A stretch of DNA of 64,000 bases from Phytophthora hibernalis (Eukaryota; Oomycota; Peronosporomycetes; Peronosporales; Peronosporaceae), in contig JAAKBF010000027.1 of the NCBI GenBank assembly GCA_012656075.1, forward strand, positions 372,001 to 436,000, in the 5' to 3' direction. This document shows positions 1-11,978 of the stretch, piece after piece. The position numbers and the translations under genes are program-made. The notes beneath the pieces were generated by a model. The model was not told the origin of the DNA, made no database searches, and saw nothing but the letters and a program-made list of their open reading frames with translations. How positions within the stretch are numbered: the first letter of the stretch is position 1; every line of letters begins with the position of its first letter.

Positions 1-1036
1 GCGTAAAGAATTTCAAGCGTTCTATCAAAATCAATGGGGTGAACGGCTGAAGTGTCTGCGTTCGGACAATACAACGGAGCTCGTGAACACAACGGTCGCC
101 GAGATGTGCCGCCAGAGAACGGTGCCATACAGCCCTCAATAGAACGGGTGGCGGAACGCATGAACCGAACGATCATGAAAATGACACGGAGCAAGCTACA
201 CTACAAGGGTGTATCGACGGAATGATGGGGCGAAACTGTAAGTACAGCGGTTTACCTGATCAAACGATCCGGCAACACGGCGCACGCGGCCTTGGCACCG
301 TATGAGTTGGGTTTCAAGGTGAAACCTCGAATGGACCACTTGGGTCTCAGGGTTACACTCATATTGATGATGTGAAGAGGACGAAGCTCGAGTCAAAGTG
401 TTTCAGGTGTATGTTCCTCGGGTACGCTGGGTGTCATTTGTTTGACATGGACGCTTCCAAGGTCAAGGTGTCACGGTCGGTAAAGTGGGACGAGCGTGAG
501 TATATATGACACGCAGTCGCCGCAGCTTGGAACGGTCATACAGGTGACCAAGGACGGTGACGTTGAAAGCGTTCCTCCACCAGTGGAGCGCGAACCTGTC
601 ATGGAGAGCCAATGAAATCTTTCGAGGAACCTGTTCAAGATGTCCAGGACGTTGAAATTGATGTGGTGGGACCTGAACAGGAGGTCAACCAACATCAACC
701 ACTTCCAACAGTACCTGCATCGAGAGGACTCGAGCTGGCCGAGTATCATCCGCCACCACAAGCGTTCAATGATGACCGTTTGGTGTTTCACCCTAAGGCG
801 AAACGCTCGAGACGGTCGCGTGAGCCGGTGTTTCTATTGTAGAACGGCCCAGATGTAAAACAGCAGTCGGAAGGAAGCGACGGACCTCCAAATCTGAAGC
901 GTGTCAGGATTGAGGAAGACGGCTTGCTTGCGGAGACAGTATTGGTTTATGCTTCCAGTATTGACGGCGTTCCGGACACGCCGAATGCTTATGCAGAAGA
1001 TATTGCAAGTGATGGAGCAGCGGAAGGGGTCGAGAT

Positions 1037-1790
1037 ATGGATGCGAAGCTACTCTTTCATGCCCGGAACGGTACGTGGACGCTTCTTTCACATGGAACGG
1101 CAACCCGTCCGATCGGGTGTCGTTGGGTGCTTGCCAAGAAGCGTGACGAGAACGGTCGAGTGGTTCGATATAATGCTCGGCTTGTCGCACTGGGGTTCAA
1201 GCAGAAATTTGGAATAAACTTCTTTGAAAATTACCCCCGGTCGCAAAAATGAATTCGATTCGAGTTGTACTAGCTGTATGCGCGGCATACGGCTATGTAA
1301 AGGAACAGTTGGACGCGGATAAAGCGTTCCAGAACAGTGGATTGGTGGAACTTGTCTACATGGAATTCCGTCTGGTTTGCAGAACGCCACGGGTATGATG
1401 TGCAAGCAAGAGAAGGCTATCTAGTGTTTGAAGCAGACAGGAAGTGCTTGGAAGAAGACTATCCATCGTGTGTTCTTGCAGAACTGATTTAAGAGCTGCG
1501 GTGCGGACCAATGTGTCTACGTGAAACGCACTGGGAACTGTTTCGTGTATGTGTGTCTGTACGTGGACGACATGATCATTGTTGCGAAGACGACCAATGA
1601 GATTCGTGATGTCAAGGACGCATTCAAGAATGCTTTCAAGATGAAGGAGTTCATCTTGGGAATGGAGATCAATCACGAAAAGATCGCCGGAACGCTCATG
1701 ATTAAGCAAACTCGTTACATCCACCACTTTGTTGAACGCTTCAACCAGCAGAACACGAAGGTTTTGAGAACCCGTGTGCTTCAAACGTAA
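1037..1790 (+). pseudogene. Copia reverse transcriptase fragments
   Basis: The stretch 1100-1250 encodes the Copia RT start (GCRWVLAKKRDENGRVV, then YNARLVALGFKQKFGINF), which normally leads into the palm domain. The palm metal site appears as CLYVDDMIIVAK near 1556, followed by KMKEFILGMEI. The two pieces are in different frames and about 270 bases between them are scrambled by stops, so no functional enzyme can be made. The Tyr-Val-Asp-Asp box is the hallmark of Copia and Gypsy RTs. Confidence 0.85.
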
Positions 1791-1792
1791 AG

Positions 1793-2400
1793 TTGTCGGA
1801 ACTTCTGTCACCAACTACGGATGAGAAACGATCAGAAATGAGGTCAAGACCCTTCCGTTCGCTCATCGGATGTCTGATGTACATCACGACATGGACCCGA
1901 CTGGACATAGCGTATGTGGTGACGCAGTTGTCGCGTTTTCCGAGAACTCTGGTGTGCAACACTGGAAGGCAGCTATTTAAGTTCTACGGTACCTCCAGTC
2001 GAATCGTGAAAATGACATCGAGTATCAACGTAGCTCCGAGAACGCTTTGGCCAAGGCGTTTAATGACGCTGACTGGGGCGGCAACGTTGACGACAGACGT
2101 TCCGTGTCGGGGGTCATGGAGATGATTGAAGAACGCTTGAGTGGTATACAAGTCGAAGTACCAGAGGACGGTTGCACTCAGCTCTGCGGAAGCCGAGTAC
2201 ATGGCTCTGGGCTTGTGCACGCAAGAGGTGCTTTGGGTTCGTGGTATGCTGAAGGCCATGGACCGCGAGCAAGTGGGAGGAGCGAGTGTCTGGGTGGACA
2301 ACCAAGGCGCCATTAAATTGGCATACAACGCTGGATATCACGCACGGACTAATCATGTGGAATACGCAACCACTTCATCCGCGAGAACGTGAAAAGCAGA
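1793..2400 (+). pseudogene. Copia RT thumb and RNase H fragments
   Basis: Codons near 1850-1935 read PFRSLIGCLMYITTWTRLD followed by IAYVVTQLSRF, the Copia segment after the palm. Then NDADWGGNVDDRRSVSGV (about 2060) and LSSAEAEYMALGLCTQEVLW (about 2173-2240) give the RNase H core with its Asp and Glu residues, ending in DNQGAIKLAYNAGYHARTNH. At least two frameshifts separate these blocks. This is the 3' end of the polyprotein. Confidence 0.88.
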
Positions 2401-2567
2401 GCGATCAAGGTGGACTAAACACCAACTGGCTGACATGCTCACGAAGGGACTCAGGACCAAGACATTGATGTATTTGCGTGAGGCTACCGGCATCAAGGAC
2501 AAGGTCAACGCGCAGCAGCGGTGAGTGGGAGTGTTGAGCATCTGTTCCCCGCTCATGTACGGCTCGC

Positions 2568-2760
2568 ATGTTACATTGGGACCGTGGGGAACGGTTAACG
2601 CTGAACCGTTCCGGGCTGCAATGCCATTGGGCAATGCATGTGGCTGGCTGAGATTGAGACCATGGCAGCAAGTAGGAATGACAAGTAGAGAAGGTTAAAT
2701 AAACTAATCAACTCACTTGCACATTTTCCTTCCAAGCAACGCATCATATTAACAATTACA
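2568..2760 (+). repeat. Possible 3' LTR of the degenerate Copia
   Basis: The sequence begins TGTTACATTGGG directly after a purine-rich stretch (GTGAGTGGGAGTG) downstream of the RNase H remnant, where a 3' LTR is expected. The matching 5' LTR lies outside the window, so the boundary cannot be tested here. Confidence 0.3.
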
Positions 2761-3660
2761 CCTACCCTATACTCTCGTTTTTCTTAGCTTGTGTAAGAAA
2801 GCCTGTTATTCCTGCTAAAAGCGATAAACCGTATTTGACAGGTGGACGGGTAAATGATAAATCAGACCAGGTATTCGGTTCGCACCTAAACAACTCTGAA
2901 ATAAATTACAGAGAGTACCCATTCCGAGTACAATACTCAATGTCATGTTGAAGGTATGCAATTTGGGTTGATACCGTTCCGAATAGTGTACCACTCCGGA
3001 TTGTATACCATTCCAAAAACTATTTGTCTTATCCCGCCGTACTCGCCACACTCATCATGGTCCACACCTTTCAACTAACCTCGTAAAAAAGCGAGAGTTT
3101 TTCAAGGCGAACTATTACGCTAAATCTTTTTGAAAATGAGATATATGTGTAAGTGTCGACTTACCGAGCGTAAATGACAATTTGACTACTTTCTAGGAAT
3201 CTATGGTCGAAAGTACCCCTATCCGTATGTGGCGTATTATCGGCGACCTAAGGTTTCATACAAAAGTCAAGATGTCATGGGCTCGACTTGCCTAGACAAT
3301 CTTGTATTTCCGGCCGATTTGCTCTAACAAAAAGCAAGCAAATAAAATACCGACCCAAGTACCATTGCATGCCTTCCTCTTCTTGCAGGCTTCTTGTCAT
3401 GCCGTCGCATCATTGGAAGCTCCTACTTCTCGTTTTGGCGTTCGGCTGTCCTGCACGCGTTCTCTATGGCTCGTTCTGCCTCCACCATACCATAAAATAT
3501 CGGACCAAGGACTTTATCGGACCTGTACCAAAAACATGGTACAACTCGAACCCTGATTGGTCAAAATAAAATAAAAACGCACTGGCTGTAAGCCAGCACC
3601 ACCCACCCAGTGTGTACGTACACACACAACACAATCGGCGTGACGTCACAGAGGACGCCA
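2760..3660. other. Gene-free stretch between two retroelements
   Basis: No ORF here looks like a known protein. The part 2820-3060 is AT-rich with recurring TACC-TTCC motifs. The part near 3590-3640 (CCCACCCAGTGTGTACGTAC) is the sequence into which the minus-strand Gypsy pol abruptly passes and could be LTR or other element sequence. Confidence 0.5.
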
Positions 3661-3740
3661 GCGGTGTGTAGAAGTTCGGTGTTACCCTTGAACGAAGGTG
3701 GAAACGACGGTATGTGGTCCATGGCGATGACTTGGGTCTC

Positions 3741-4585
3741 CAACCTCGCGATTCGTCAACTGCGCGATGAGGTGGACTGCGCGGCGTTTGGATTACAGCT
3801 TTTCTGGAAGAAATGCTGGAATAAGCCGAAGGCAGAACTGTGCCATGTCCGTCAAGACTGGAACGCAAGCGCGGATTTGATAGCCGGACAAGCACTACAA
3901 CGTCAAGCGGGAATACCGATCATCGAAGAACAGACTCTAGGTGACTTAGCCACATTGAATCGCGTTAGAGAGGTCATTGATCCGATGTTCGATGAAAGTG
4001 CAGGCGACGAAGTACCCCCGATCATGCCGGTGACGACTAGGTCGGGAGCCCGACGCGAAATTACTCAGCCGGATAGCGAAGAGAGTCCACCCGAAGAAAA
4101 TCGACGGGATACATCGACGCCGAAAGAGCTCGACGAAAGTGTCGTAAACGTATCCGTATGGACCGTATTCGGAAGGCCCAAGACGAAGAGCTGTGGATCC
4201 ATAACCTGAAGCAATTCGTCAGGGGCGACGAGACGGGAATGATGTCGCGAGACGCGAGTGACTGCAGTAAGCTGGCGTGCCAGTATGAAGAAGACGAGAA
4301 CAATATGATGTTCCACCACTCCAAATGAGATGAGTCCGCTAAAGGTCGAAACGCAGTGATGAAACTCGTTGTCCTGGAAGCTCTGAGAAACGGCGTATTG
4401 GACCAATACCACTCCAGTCTCGAAGGTGGGCATCCAGGAATCGGACGTACTTATCATCGAATACGCCAACCGTTCCACAGGCCGGGACTGTACAATGCTA
4501 CGTTGGCGAGTGCACCGATTGCGAGACCGGAAAAGATCGACCCACCATCAGGGGCGAATCACCTGGCAATATCATTCCGACGTGC
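3741..4585 (+). other. Inverted internal segment of the Gypsy pol
   Basis: This stretch reads on the plus strand as the second half of RNase H (SNLAIRQLRDEVD, HVRQDWNASADLIAGQALQR), the pol linker, and the integrase zinc-binding region (DQYHSSLEGGHPGIGRTYH, then ECTDCETGK and GESPGNI). The flanking minus-strand sequence supplies exactly the missing parts: the RNase H start ending IIVCGN just right of 4585, and the integrase continuation QVIAMDHIPS just left of 3741. Flipping the segment gives a continuous Gypsy order with at most a few bases lost. Confidence 0.85.
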
Positions 4586-5013
4586 CAGTTACCGCACACG
4601 ATTATACGTCGCACGTCGAGTCCTTCCAAGAGATCCAGCGCCAGCAGCAGTCCTCGAAATTCCGCTTCGTTGACTGTTAACGCTTTTGTTGGCCATACAT
4701 TTTGTTATATTTTTATGTCTACGTCGTATCATGAGGCAGCCTTCTCAATCTTGCAGTCTGGCAACTTCCAGACAATGACATCGAAAGCCCCTTCACCTTT
4801 TGCATTCGCGGACCCGTCGAAGCTGATCGCATGTATACAATTTGTCGAACAATCGACATAGCTTTTGGGTTGACGTCGAGGATCGATGGCTTCCGAGTCT
4901 ACGTTGACTGAAGGTCGCGGAGTTATACAGGCTGCTAGCACGTCAAGGATTTCTTCTTCCCCACGTGTTGACCGATCGATTTTGAGGTCCACGGCCATAA
5001 TAGAGCGGCCCAC
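4572..5013 (-). pseudogene. Gypsy RNase H N-terminal half
   Basis: The minus strand reads HAISFDGSANAKGEGAF near 4840, then VIVWKLPDCKIEKAAS and, after a short shifted patch, LTVNEAEFRGLLLALDLLEG, which is the beta-strand Asp and helix Glu of the Ty3-type RNase H. It ends IIVCGN at the right edge of the inverted segment. Its continuation lies in the opposite orientation at 3741. Confidence 0.85.
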
Positions 5014-5336
5014 TGAGACAGGCGTCCCTGCGTGTTATTCTTTCGGAAACCCCATGTCAACGTCGTGTATCGAGTCAGCACTCCGATCTTACGTCCTGCT
5101 AGCATCGTGAAACAACTCATCAGAGCTCTCAAGAACGCCAGGGCCTCTTTCTCGACGAGGTCATACTTGAGCTCGTTCGGCGTCAGTGTGTGACTGGTGA
5201 ATTTTACTGGCATGTAGACGTCCTCGTGTCGTTGAATGAGAGCAGCGGAAATAGCCCAGTCATTTGAATACACATTGATCACTGGTTCCAGTTTCGGGCT
5301 GTAATGGCGCAACAACGGGGTGTCGACAATCTTCAA
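4935..5336 (-). pseudogene. Gypsy RT/RNase H connection domain
   Basis: The 133-residue reading (KIVDTPLLRHYSPKLEPVIN near the start, then VYSNDWAISAALIQRHEDVY and VKFTSHTLTPNELKYDLVEK) is the tether between RT and RNase H of Ty3/Gypsy elements. It is separated from the RT upstream by a stop or frameshift region near 5340-5396 and is followed by the RNase H start. Confidence 0.85.
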
Positions 5337-5396
5337 CTTCAGTCGACGAAACGCTTCTTCGGCGTGCTTCCACTTCCCTGAGTCATCTTCTGGGGC

Positions 5397-6056
5397 TCAA
5401 CGTTCGAAGTCTTCCTCCGACAGGCTGAACAACACCGACGCATATACAGCGAAGTCCGCGATGAATCGATGGTAGTAGTTGAGACTGCCCAAGAACGCCT
5501 GAAGTGCTTTCAACGTGCGCGGAAAATCGAGAGATGACAATGCCTCCAAGTTCCTTGGTTTGGCCTCCAAACCTAGATTCGACACCGAGTGGGCCAAGTA
5601 ATCGACCTTCGACATACCCCAGCTGCTCTTCTCAACACTTATGGATAGATTCCATTGCTCGCATGCAGCGATCAAATGTTCGGCCATGATGAATAGGTCG
5701 TCCCACGACGTATCGCCCACAGGAATATCATCGATGTAGGATCGACGCCCCAGTATCGACTTTCGGTCTTCATTCTCCGGCACGACATGTTTGAACACGG
5801 CGAGTCGTGAATCCTGGTAACTTAGTCTCAAGAAACCATACAGCGCGTTGTCGATGAGACATTGGTAGATCTGTGGGGCGTTTCGTAGACCAAATGGCAT
5901 GCAAGGCCACTCAAACATACCTAACGGCGTAATGAACGCGGAGATGAGACGGACTCTGTCTGTCATCGGAACAACCCAAAACTCACTTGCCATGTCAAAA
6001 GAGCAATACCAGCGAATCGCATCGAGTCCCTCGAGGAGGTTGTCAACCAGCGGCAT
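5397..6056 (-). pseudogene. Gypsy reverse transcriptase palm
   Basis: This is the longest open stretch of the element (219 residues). Visible blocks are RWYCSFDMASEFWVVPMT, ISAFITPLGMFEWPCMPFGL, RNAPQIYQ, the catalytic box RRSYIDDIPVGD, and FLGSLNYYHRFIADFAVYAS. The Tyr-Ile-Asp-Asp box is intact. The preceding finger region (6043-6321) is in another frame, so the domain is not whole. Confidence 0.92.
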
Positions 6057-6181
6057 CGGTTAAATCATCTGCTGCGTGCGTCCGTTGACCATTCGATAGT
6101 CGATGCAAAGCCTGATGCCGACGCCAATCTTTGTTGTGACGACGGCGATCGGTGAGGCCCACAACGAAGTCGACGGCTTGA

Positions 6182-7301
6182 TCATATTCGCACTCGGCAA
6201 ACCTTCGATAAGCTCGAATACCTTCTCGTGAAATTGAGGCGGGATTTTGCGGCGACGTTGGGCTTGGCATTCTCTTCGTTGATATCACATTCCACGCCAA
6301 CAGCCGCAGGATGCAATTCATTTACTTTAGCAACCATCAAGTACTTCTTCTTCCAGATGATTCGATGTAATTTCTCCTGCTCCCATACGTCGATCTCGGG
6401 CGGGACATTATCGAGCATGCCCACCTTCAAGTCTTCGATCTTCACTTCCTGAGTCAGTGACATTGGCACCTCCTATAATACCGCCATTTATTGTTTCACA
6501 TCTTATGCAAAGAGGTCGCTCCTCTCGTGGTAAAAACGCGTCGTTGTCATTGGGCGTCGACGTCGATACTGCAGGGTCCGACGGCGGCTCCGGCGCTTTC
6601 GACGCGGAGTAATTCAGCGCGGTATCCTCGCCAGTGTTGGATAGCGGAGCTCCTTCGGCGAAGATGTCCTCAGTTTGCTGCTGACTGGTCGATAGTCGGG
6701 CATCTACTGTTGCACGCGGGACAGCTCTTCGGTCTCTCTGAGGTTCCGATTTTTTGGCCAAGGTCATACCAAAAGGAAATTGTCTTCCTTGACGGCCGGT
6801 GCTTTGTCAAATTCGCGGGTTGCACCGAACACTAGATTTTGCCACTTTGCGTACCGGTTGTACTTCGTCGTGACAAATCCATAGTCTGGCGGAGCGAGAT
6901 TATCTCCCATCCACACACCCATCTTGTCCAGGGTGTCCACCGTCACCGGTCGATCACTGATGTTATGTACCTTGGTTTCCACCTCGATTATCCAACACTG
7001 TGGGTATCCATCCTTTCCTCCGGCTAACCCAGAGTTCTTGGTTTGCCTTGTGGTTCAGGCGCGTAGGTACGTCACACAACCGTCCGACCTCGATCCAGAG
7101 CAACGTCGAAGGACATATTGATCGTTGCTTGGTGCTGAACAACGCTCGTCGTTTCAGCATGCGGATGCGCACTTCGTCTGGTAAGCATATTGACTCATCT
7201 CCTGCGTCAATACGAATGATCGCTGGGACCATAAATCCATTCCTAACAACACGTCTTGTCCTGGTAGGTCTCCTACCCAAACGGTTGAATCTATATACCA
7301 A
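6182..7301 (-). pseudogene. Gypsy linker between protease and RT
   Basis: Overlapping frames carry a weakly conserved pol linker: YSLPDEVRIRM-like sequence (near 7190 reads CLPDEVRIRMLKRR), NISDRPVTVDTLDKMGVWMG near 6950, and TQEVKIEDLKVGMLDN near 6460 leading towards the RT fingers. Several frameshifts are present. The acidic and Ser-rich stretch at 6480-6767 carries no motif. Confidence 0.7.
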
Positions 7302-7890
7302 TTTTCAGGCCAAGGTGATCTTAATCGTTGCTCGACCCAGCGTTTCATACGACGTATCCCCAACCCCCACAATCTTTCGTCATCGTTTCGTCGTTCACAC
7401 AGCCTACCTTACGAGCAAAGGCGGTGTTAATGAGTGACACCTCGGCTCCTGAATCTAACATCAAGATTGCGCGTTTGTCGTCGACCTTGCCGACCACTTT
7501 CGTTTGTCTAAAAACTTGCCGGGAGTGTGCGTCTTTCAATATTCACGCTTCTCCCAGGCCACAAGTCCACCACGGCGACGGTCACCGCTATGCTGAACTC
7601 ATCGGTACTAGGGAGCTTGACACTCATCACTTTCGACGTACGTACCCCGGTATATTATCTAGGACTATTGCCGTGTTTCCACTAACAGTTGCCCTCGACA
7701 TCGTACCTACATATGCATATATTTTCACTGATCGCTCGTCTCGTACTGGATTCAAACCGAGCGAGCGATCTAGTTTAACACCTTTTTCCGCATCGGGTAG
7801 AAGCCGAGGGTGCCACCCGTAGCAATGGCTGCCCTTATAATCGTCTAGCCGTCGTCGCTTTTCTGCAACGTGAGCCCACAGGGCGTGCAT
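7154..7890 (-). pseudogene. Gypsy aspartic protease region
   Basis: The minus strand reads AILMLDSGAEVSLINTAFAR (about 7478-7420), a retropepsin active site with the Asp-Ser-Gly triad, followed in a second frame by TVWVGDLPGQDVLLGMDLW, the flap-distal strand of the same fold. Upstream, 7627-7890 reads ERSVKIYAYVGTMSRATV and NTAIVLDNIPG. A frameshift divides the domain. Confidence 0.88.
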
Positions 7891-7999
7891 GAGGGCTTCG
7901 GACGGGGTTCCGTCGAGAGCTCCTCGTTATTGCTCGTATAAGCTACGGCTGCGGTTCATCTTGATGGACGAGCTGCAGCCCGGCAACACTCTGCGAACC

Positions 8000-8450
8000 A
8001 AGACCACAGATATCGCAACGTTCAAGAAGTTCCTGAAGGTAGAGGAAGTTGCAAAGTAGTATTTTACAACATGCCTTATGGGTGATGAGAGTGGAAGTGT
8101 TGTGTGTGTGATGGATAGGTTTGGTATGTGCTTTGCGTTTAATGAAGGAAAGAAGGGAACCCTTTGCCGTAGTCCGATAAAACGAAAATATGCATGATAT
8201 CTTTTTCAATTGATGTTTGGCATGGTGTACATATATTCTACAGCCCGATATGTCCGATCGACTGACTTACAGGACTCACCTAACCCTACGTAAACTATAA
8301 GCTAAATTTCCATCTTTACTCGAATTGTATTGGTCAAAATGTCACGTAATTATGTGATAGGGGTTCTGAGTGTATACAATTCTTAAGTATGGTCCGATAG
8401 TTGATCATCATATTCATCCATATCTCGCTCTGCCTTTACAAGCGTTTTCT
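8000..8450. other. Stretch with no recognisable gene
   Basis: Sequence between the gag-side end of the Gypsy and a decayed gene. It is AT-rich (near 8200-8400) and shows no coding signal or repeat I can name. Confidence 0.4.
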
Positions 8451-8489
8451 TTCTTGTGGACTCGGTCAGCGAAACGGACACACAAGCTG

Positions 8490-9010
8490 CATGCTTACTG
8501 ACCGGCCTTGATGCCCTCGGCCACGAACTTGCGCAGCTGCGTGCAGAGTCACCAAGACAGACGCACCCCGCAGGTCAACCGTCGGATGAGCGTCGCCTTC
8601 GTCTGCTCCTTGACCACGAGCGGCGCCCAATGCTTCATGGGCTGCCGTCTCAGTGTTCATCATGAACACCCAGCACTAGCAGCTTGGCGAGGTCCTGCAC
8701 GTTTTGGCCAGTAGCATTGAGGGTAAACACTAGTCTGCGATTCCAGATCTGGGCTGGGAAGTTACGCAGCTTCATCTCATCTATAGTTCCTCCATAATTC
8801 TTGATGTTGTCTGAATGCTTCTTGGCCCTGGAAGATCAACCGATAGCACCCTGCCGATGCGGATGCAAAGCTCGACGCCACGAGCTGAAATGCTCGCAGG
8901 TTTTTCCTCGCGACGACCCGGTGTCCGATTACTTCCAGCAACCCAGCCAACAAGCACACGAGCTATGGGCCGAAGAGGCAGGACACCTCGCCACGCCCCT
9001 AACATCATGG
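8490..9010 (-). pseudogene. Decayed gene of unknown function
   Basis: Three minus-strand frames carry pieces that look like ordinary globular protein: CLLAGLLEVIGHRVVARKNL (about 8950), then RLVFTLNATGQNVQDLAKLL (about 8730-8670) and WAPLVVKEQTKATLIRRLTC (about 8630), ending LRKFVAEGIKAGQ before a stop near 8498. The pieces follow one another in order, so one gene with several frameshifts is likely. I do not recognise the family. Confidence 0.4.
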
Positions 9011-9800
9011 TAGTCTTCCTACTATACGCCCCCTTTCCACGAGCTGTATTCCGCGCTTGTACATCCCACCTTGATTGTCATGGATGCCGTCATGACCCAT
9101 TTGACCTGGTCCAATTTTCGCTAGTGTCAAAATGGCACCTACCTGCTTGCGCCGTACCTCAATCGAAAGCGAAAAATTGTGCCATTCAAATGGAATCCTC
9201 TATCCAATCAAACCGTTGGTTTTAGGCTCGTCACCCGTTTTGTAAGCCGTCCCCTTGATATAGGGTTGGTTCAGCCAGAAATATAAGGCAGCCGAAAATA
9301 TGCCACACGGATTTTTTTAACTGTCACTATAGATTTTCGGTCTACCCATTTGCCGCCCAAAATCGTACTACAGACGATCGTCTAGGCTGTGATACCGGTA
9401 GATTTGGGAACCACAATTTATTACTGAATGGAAGCTTTACAATCAATAGTGTACCAAATACTGGGTACATTGACACATGCTTCAGGAAGTTGGTTTGACC
9501 AAGACAACACAGCAACCTGACAAACGAGCTGATTTCAACTCAATCAACGTCCACAATGTACCCAACCCCAAAATTGCATGTGCTAACATGACCGACAAGC
9601 GCCAACCAATTGACCCAGGTAATATTGTATTGTTTCATTCTAGATATGGTTTGGCTTTTCGTTAGTACCGAAGCGATGTGGTGTCATCTGGAGGGGCTAG
9701 TTGACTTCGTGTGATAGTTTAGTTTTCAGTGAGGTACATTGATGTCACTTAGTAGAAACTAACGACTTCTTATGCCCGTCCTAGCAACCGTCCTTTTGTC
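9010..9800. other. Stretch with no recognisable gene
   Basis: No ORF with a plausible protein. A T7 run at 9313 could mark a poly-A tail of the minus-strand LINE, but no long homopolymer is present. Confidence 0.35.
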
Positions 9801-11009
9801 GATGGCTAGCAATTTTCTGTGCGGTATAAGTTTACACTTCTCCGCTTCGGGCCGGCTTCCCTATTGGGTCCCGGCCACAACATCCTCTTGAGTTGTGTCC
9901 TCCATGTTGTCCATCCAGGCAGCCAAATCTCCGCTCATATGTCGGAGTACGTTATCAAATCTTTGTTCGATCTCCGGCCTCCCATTGACCTAACCTGTGC
10001 GCTTGTTGTCCCATCCAATACCATGTCCGCCAAAGTGGAAACCATGTTGTTGTCACTGAGTTGCTGGAAGTACCATAAGTGTACTGCCGTGCACTCCAGT
10101 ACGCGTCTGCATCGCCAATATAGGGCCCTAAGATGTTGGACTTTCGGTGGGTTGCGCCGTTTTTGTTGGTTTTACCAACACCTCGTGTCCCCTATTGTTT
10201 GTAGTGGTCCATATTTTCTTTTGCGCACTCAGTGATACCTGTGAGTAAGCCAAGCGCATCGGCCGTGAATGTTGATAATTTGGACCCGCATGTACCATGT
10301 GTCCTGTCCAGCATGCAGTGGTATCCTTGAGCGGGGATCCCAGTCTCAGCTCCGCAGCGCGCTGCTCCATGCTGAGCCCTGCCTCCGTAGAAAAGGACAT
10401 GTGTCGCTTTCCCGGTGTGGACACTTGGCGGGGCAAAGTTCTTTCACCCTGTCTTAGTGCTCTGCGGAGTACCGTGGCCGCCATCTCCTGATAGCAGTCT
10501 GATATTTCATTTTCATGTGCAGATATACCGTTCTATACGCATGTCGGAGTCTCTGTTCTAGCGCATACGTGTGGTGACCTATTTAGGTCATCAAACAGCC
10601 CCGTACCCCAGCGCCATGCGACCTGCAGGTATATTGCCACTCCAATACGCCAACACCCTTCCGTAAGTGCTGCTACAGCCTCCATCAATTGCATGTTTGG
10701 GTCAGCAGTCACGGTCCTGACTTCGTTCGCTACCTTCCATATACCAGGAGGTGTCGTCGCGAGCTGCATACAAAACAACGCTTCCTCTAGACCTTCCTCC
10801 TTCAATCCTAGCCTGCGCCATGGGTGAAGCAGAATTCGCTCCGCCGAGCCACTATGTGATGTAGCGTTACTGTCTGGAGATGCACGCATTGTTCATGTGG
10901 ACATCCGGTCTTGCCATGCTTAGTGTCGTTTGTGAAGTGCGCCTGCAGTTTGAGGCGTTGTATAATTTGTTCTCCCGGGTACCATTCCAACGATGCGTCT
11001 GAGTCTCCT

Positions 11010-11579
11010 TCATTTCAACATACTCAAACCCTTTGCTGCTGCGCTACTTTGCTCTTTCCATTTTGCAGCTCTCTCCTCCATATTCTTGCTACCTCTGCGT
11101 CCTGATGCTGCTGTTACATGTCTTTGTACTCCTATCGTGGTCTCCTCCATCGTCTGCCACCCGCCCATAATCATACGAGTCGTGTCATCGCTGTGTGTGT
11201 GTACTTCGGTTAATATCACTGTCGGCGCAAGAATTGGGGTCAGACTTCTAGCTAGGTCCGTCTGCTGGATCACTATCTTCGTGACCGAAGCACCTGTGAC
11301 TGTCGTGTGAATACTTAGCGTGGTCGCTTCTCCCTCACGAATGTATGTAACGACTGGGTGATCTTTGGTTAACACCGTGAATTGAACCTCGCTGGAGTAC
11401 TGTATCCCCTCGGCCAGTTCGGGGAAGTTGTACATGACAAGTCTCACCGTATCTTCTGCCTCCCGCTGTTGTTGACCCCCTTGTGGTTCCAGTAAGAAAT
11501 CAAAATCAATTTTCCTTTTGCCACGCGCTGTCACTTTACCAACTCTCCAAGTGTGTGTGCCGCGTTTGATAAGCCGCAC
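11010..11579 (-). pseudogene. LINE C-terminal tail ORF
   Basis: A 189-residue open minus-strand reading (starting MRLIKRGTHTWRVGKVTARG) without a recognised domain. It lies in line with the LINE and downstream of its RT, so it is most simply the unusually long C-terminal part of that element. Function unknown. Confidence 0.5.
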
Positions 11580-11978
11580 AATTTAGCTAAGGTTTGGCGA
11601 GGCCCAATGCTGGTATATACCTGCAGCGTTTCACAGCTCGCATGATGTAGCCATTCGAGATGTAGGGTACCTCTTTTCCACTTGGGGCCGTTTATTGGTA
11701 AGCCTGAGTCGGTTGATCAACTCCGTGCAATCTACGCTGAGTACACACCCATCCCATGAAGTGTACAGTCCTCCAGTTTTGTACGGGAGCTTCTCCTAGT
11801 TGTCCATCCCTCCCCCACATTGCGGTTCCGCCGCACCCGCCTGGTTTTAAAATAGCGCAAGGCCCGTCACCCACAAGTTATTACATCTCTGGAAACCAGC
11901 CGCGATTAGAGGCGCGTATTCTGGCTGTATAAACACAGTTGGTGCCAATCCCTTGCCCTTGTTGTGAAAGGGTATATC

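Larger units (their letters stand above)
1..2530 (+). mobile_element. Degenerate Copia-type LTR retrotransposon (integrase to RNase H)
   Basis: Translations in shifting plus-strand frames follow the Copia pol order: integrase remnants at the window edge (about 1-460), reverse transcriptase (about 1037-1790) and RNase H (1793-2400). Many frameshifts and stops are present, so no long ORF survives. The 5' part lies outside the window. It is a different, older Copia than the one at 20204-24839. The order is seen directly; the assignment to Copia rather than Gypsy rests on the integrase-before-RT order and on Copia-type RNase H motifs. Confidence 0.85.
3669..8000 (-). mobile_element. Gypsy (Ty3-like) retrotransposon pol region, truncated both ends
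   Basis: Read on the minus strand from 7890 down to 3669, the translation follows protease, a linker, RT, the RT/RNase H connection, RNase H and then the N-terminal integrase. The segment 3741-4585 is inverted inside it. Frameshifts break every domain. The gag side ends near 8000 and the integrase side stops at 3669 inside the sequence that normally reads KGNTELL-(I/V)WVDLFTG. Its missing 3' part matches what is found at 46526-47640 on the other strand. Confidence 0.88.

Noticed and set aside
11010..11310. Plus-strand ORF of 105 residues within the LINE
   Set aside because: Shadow of the longer minus-strand LINE tail ORF.
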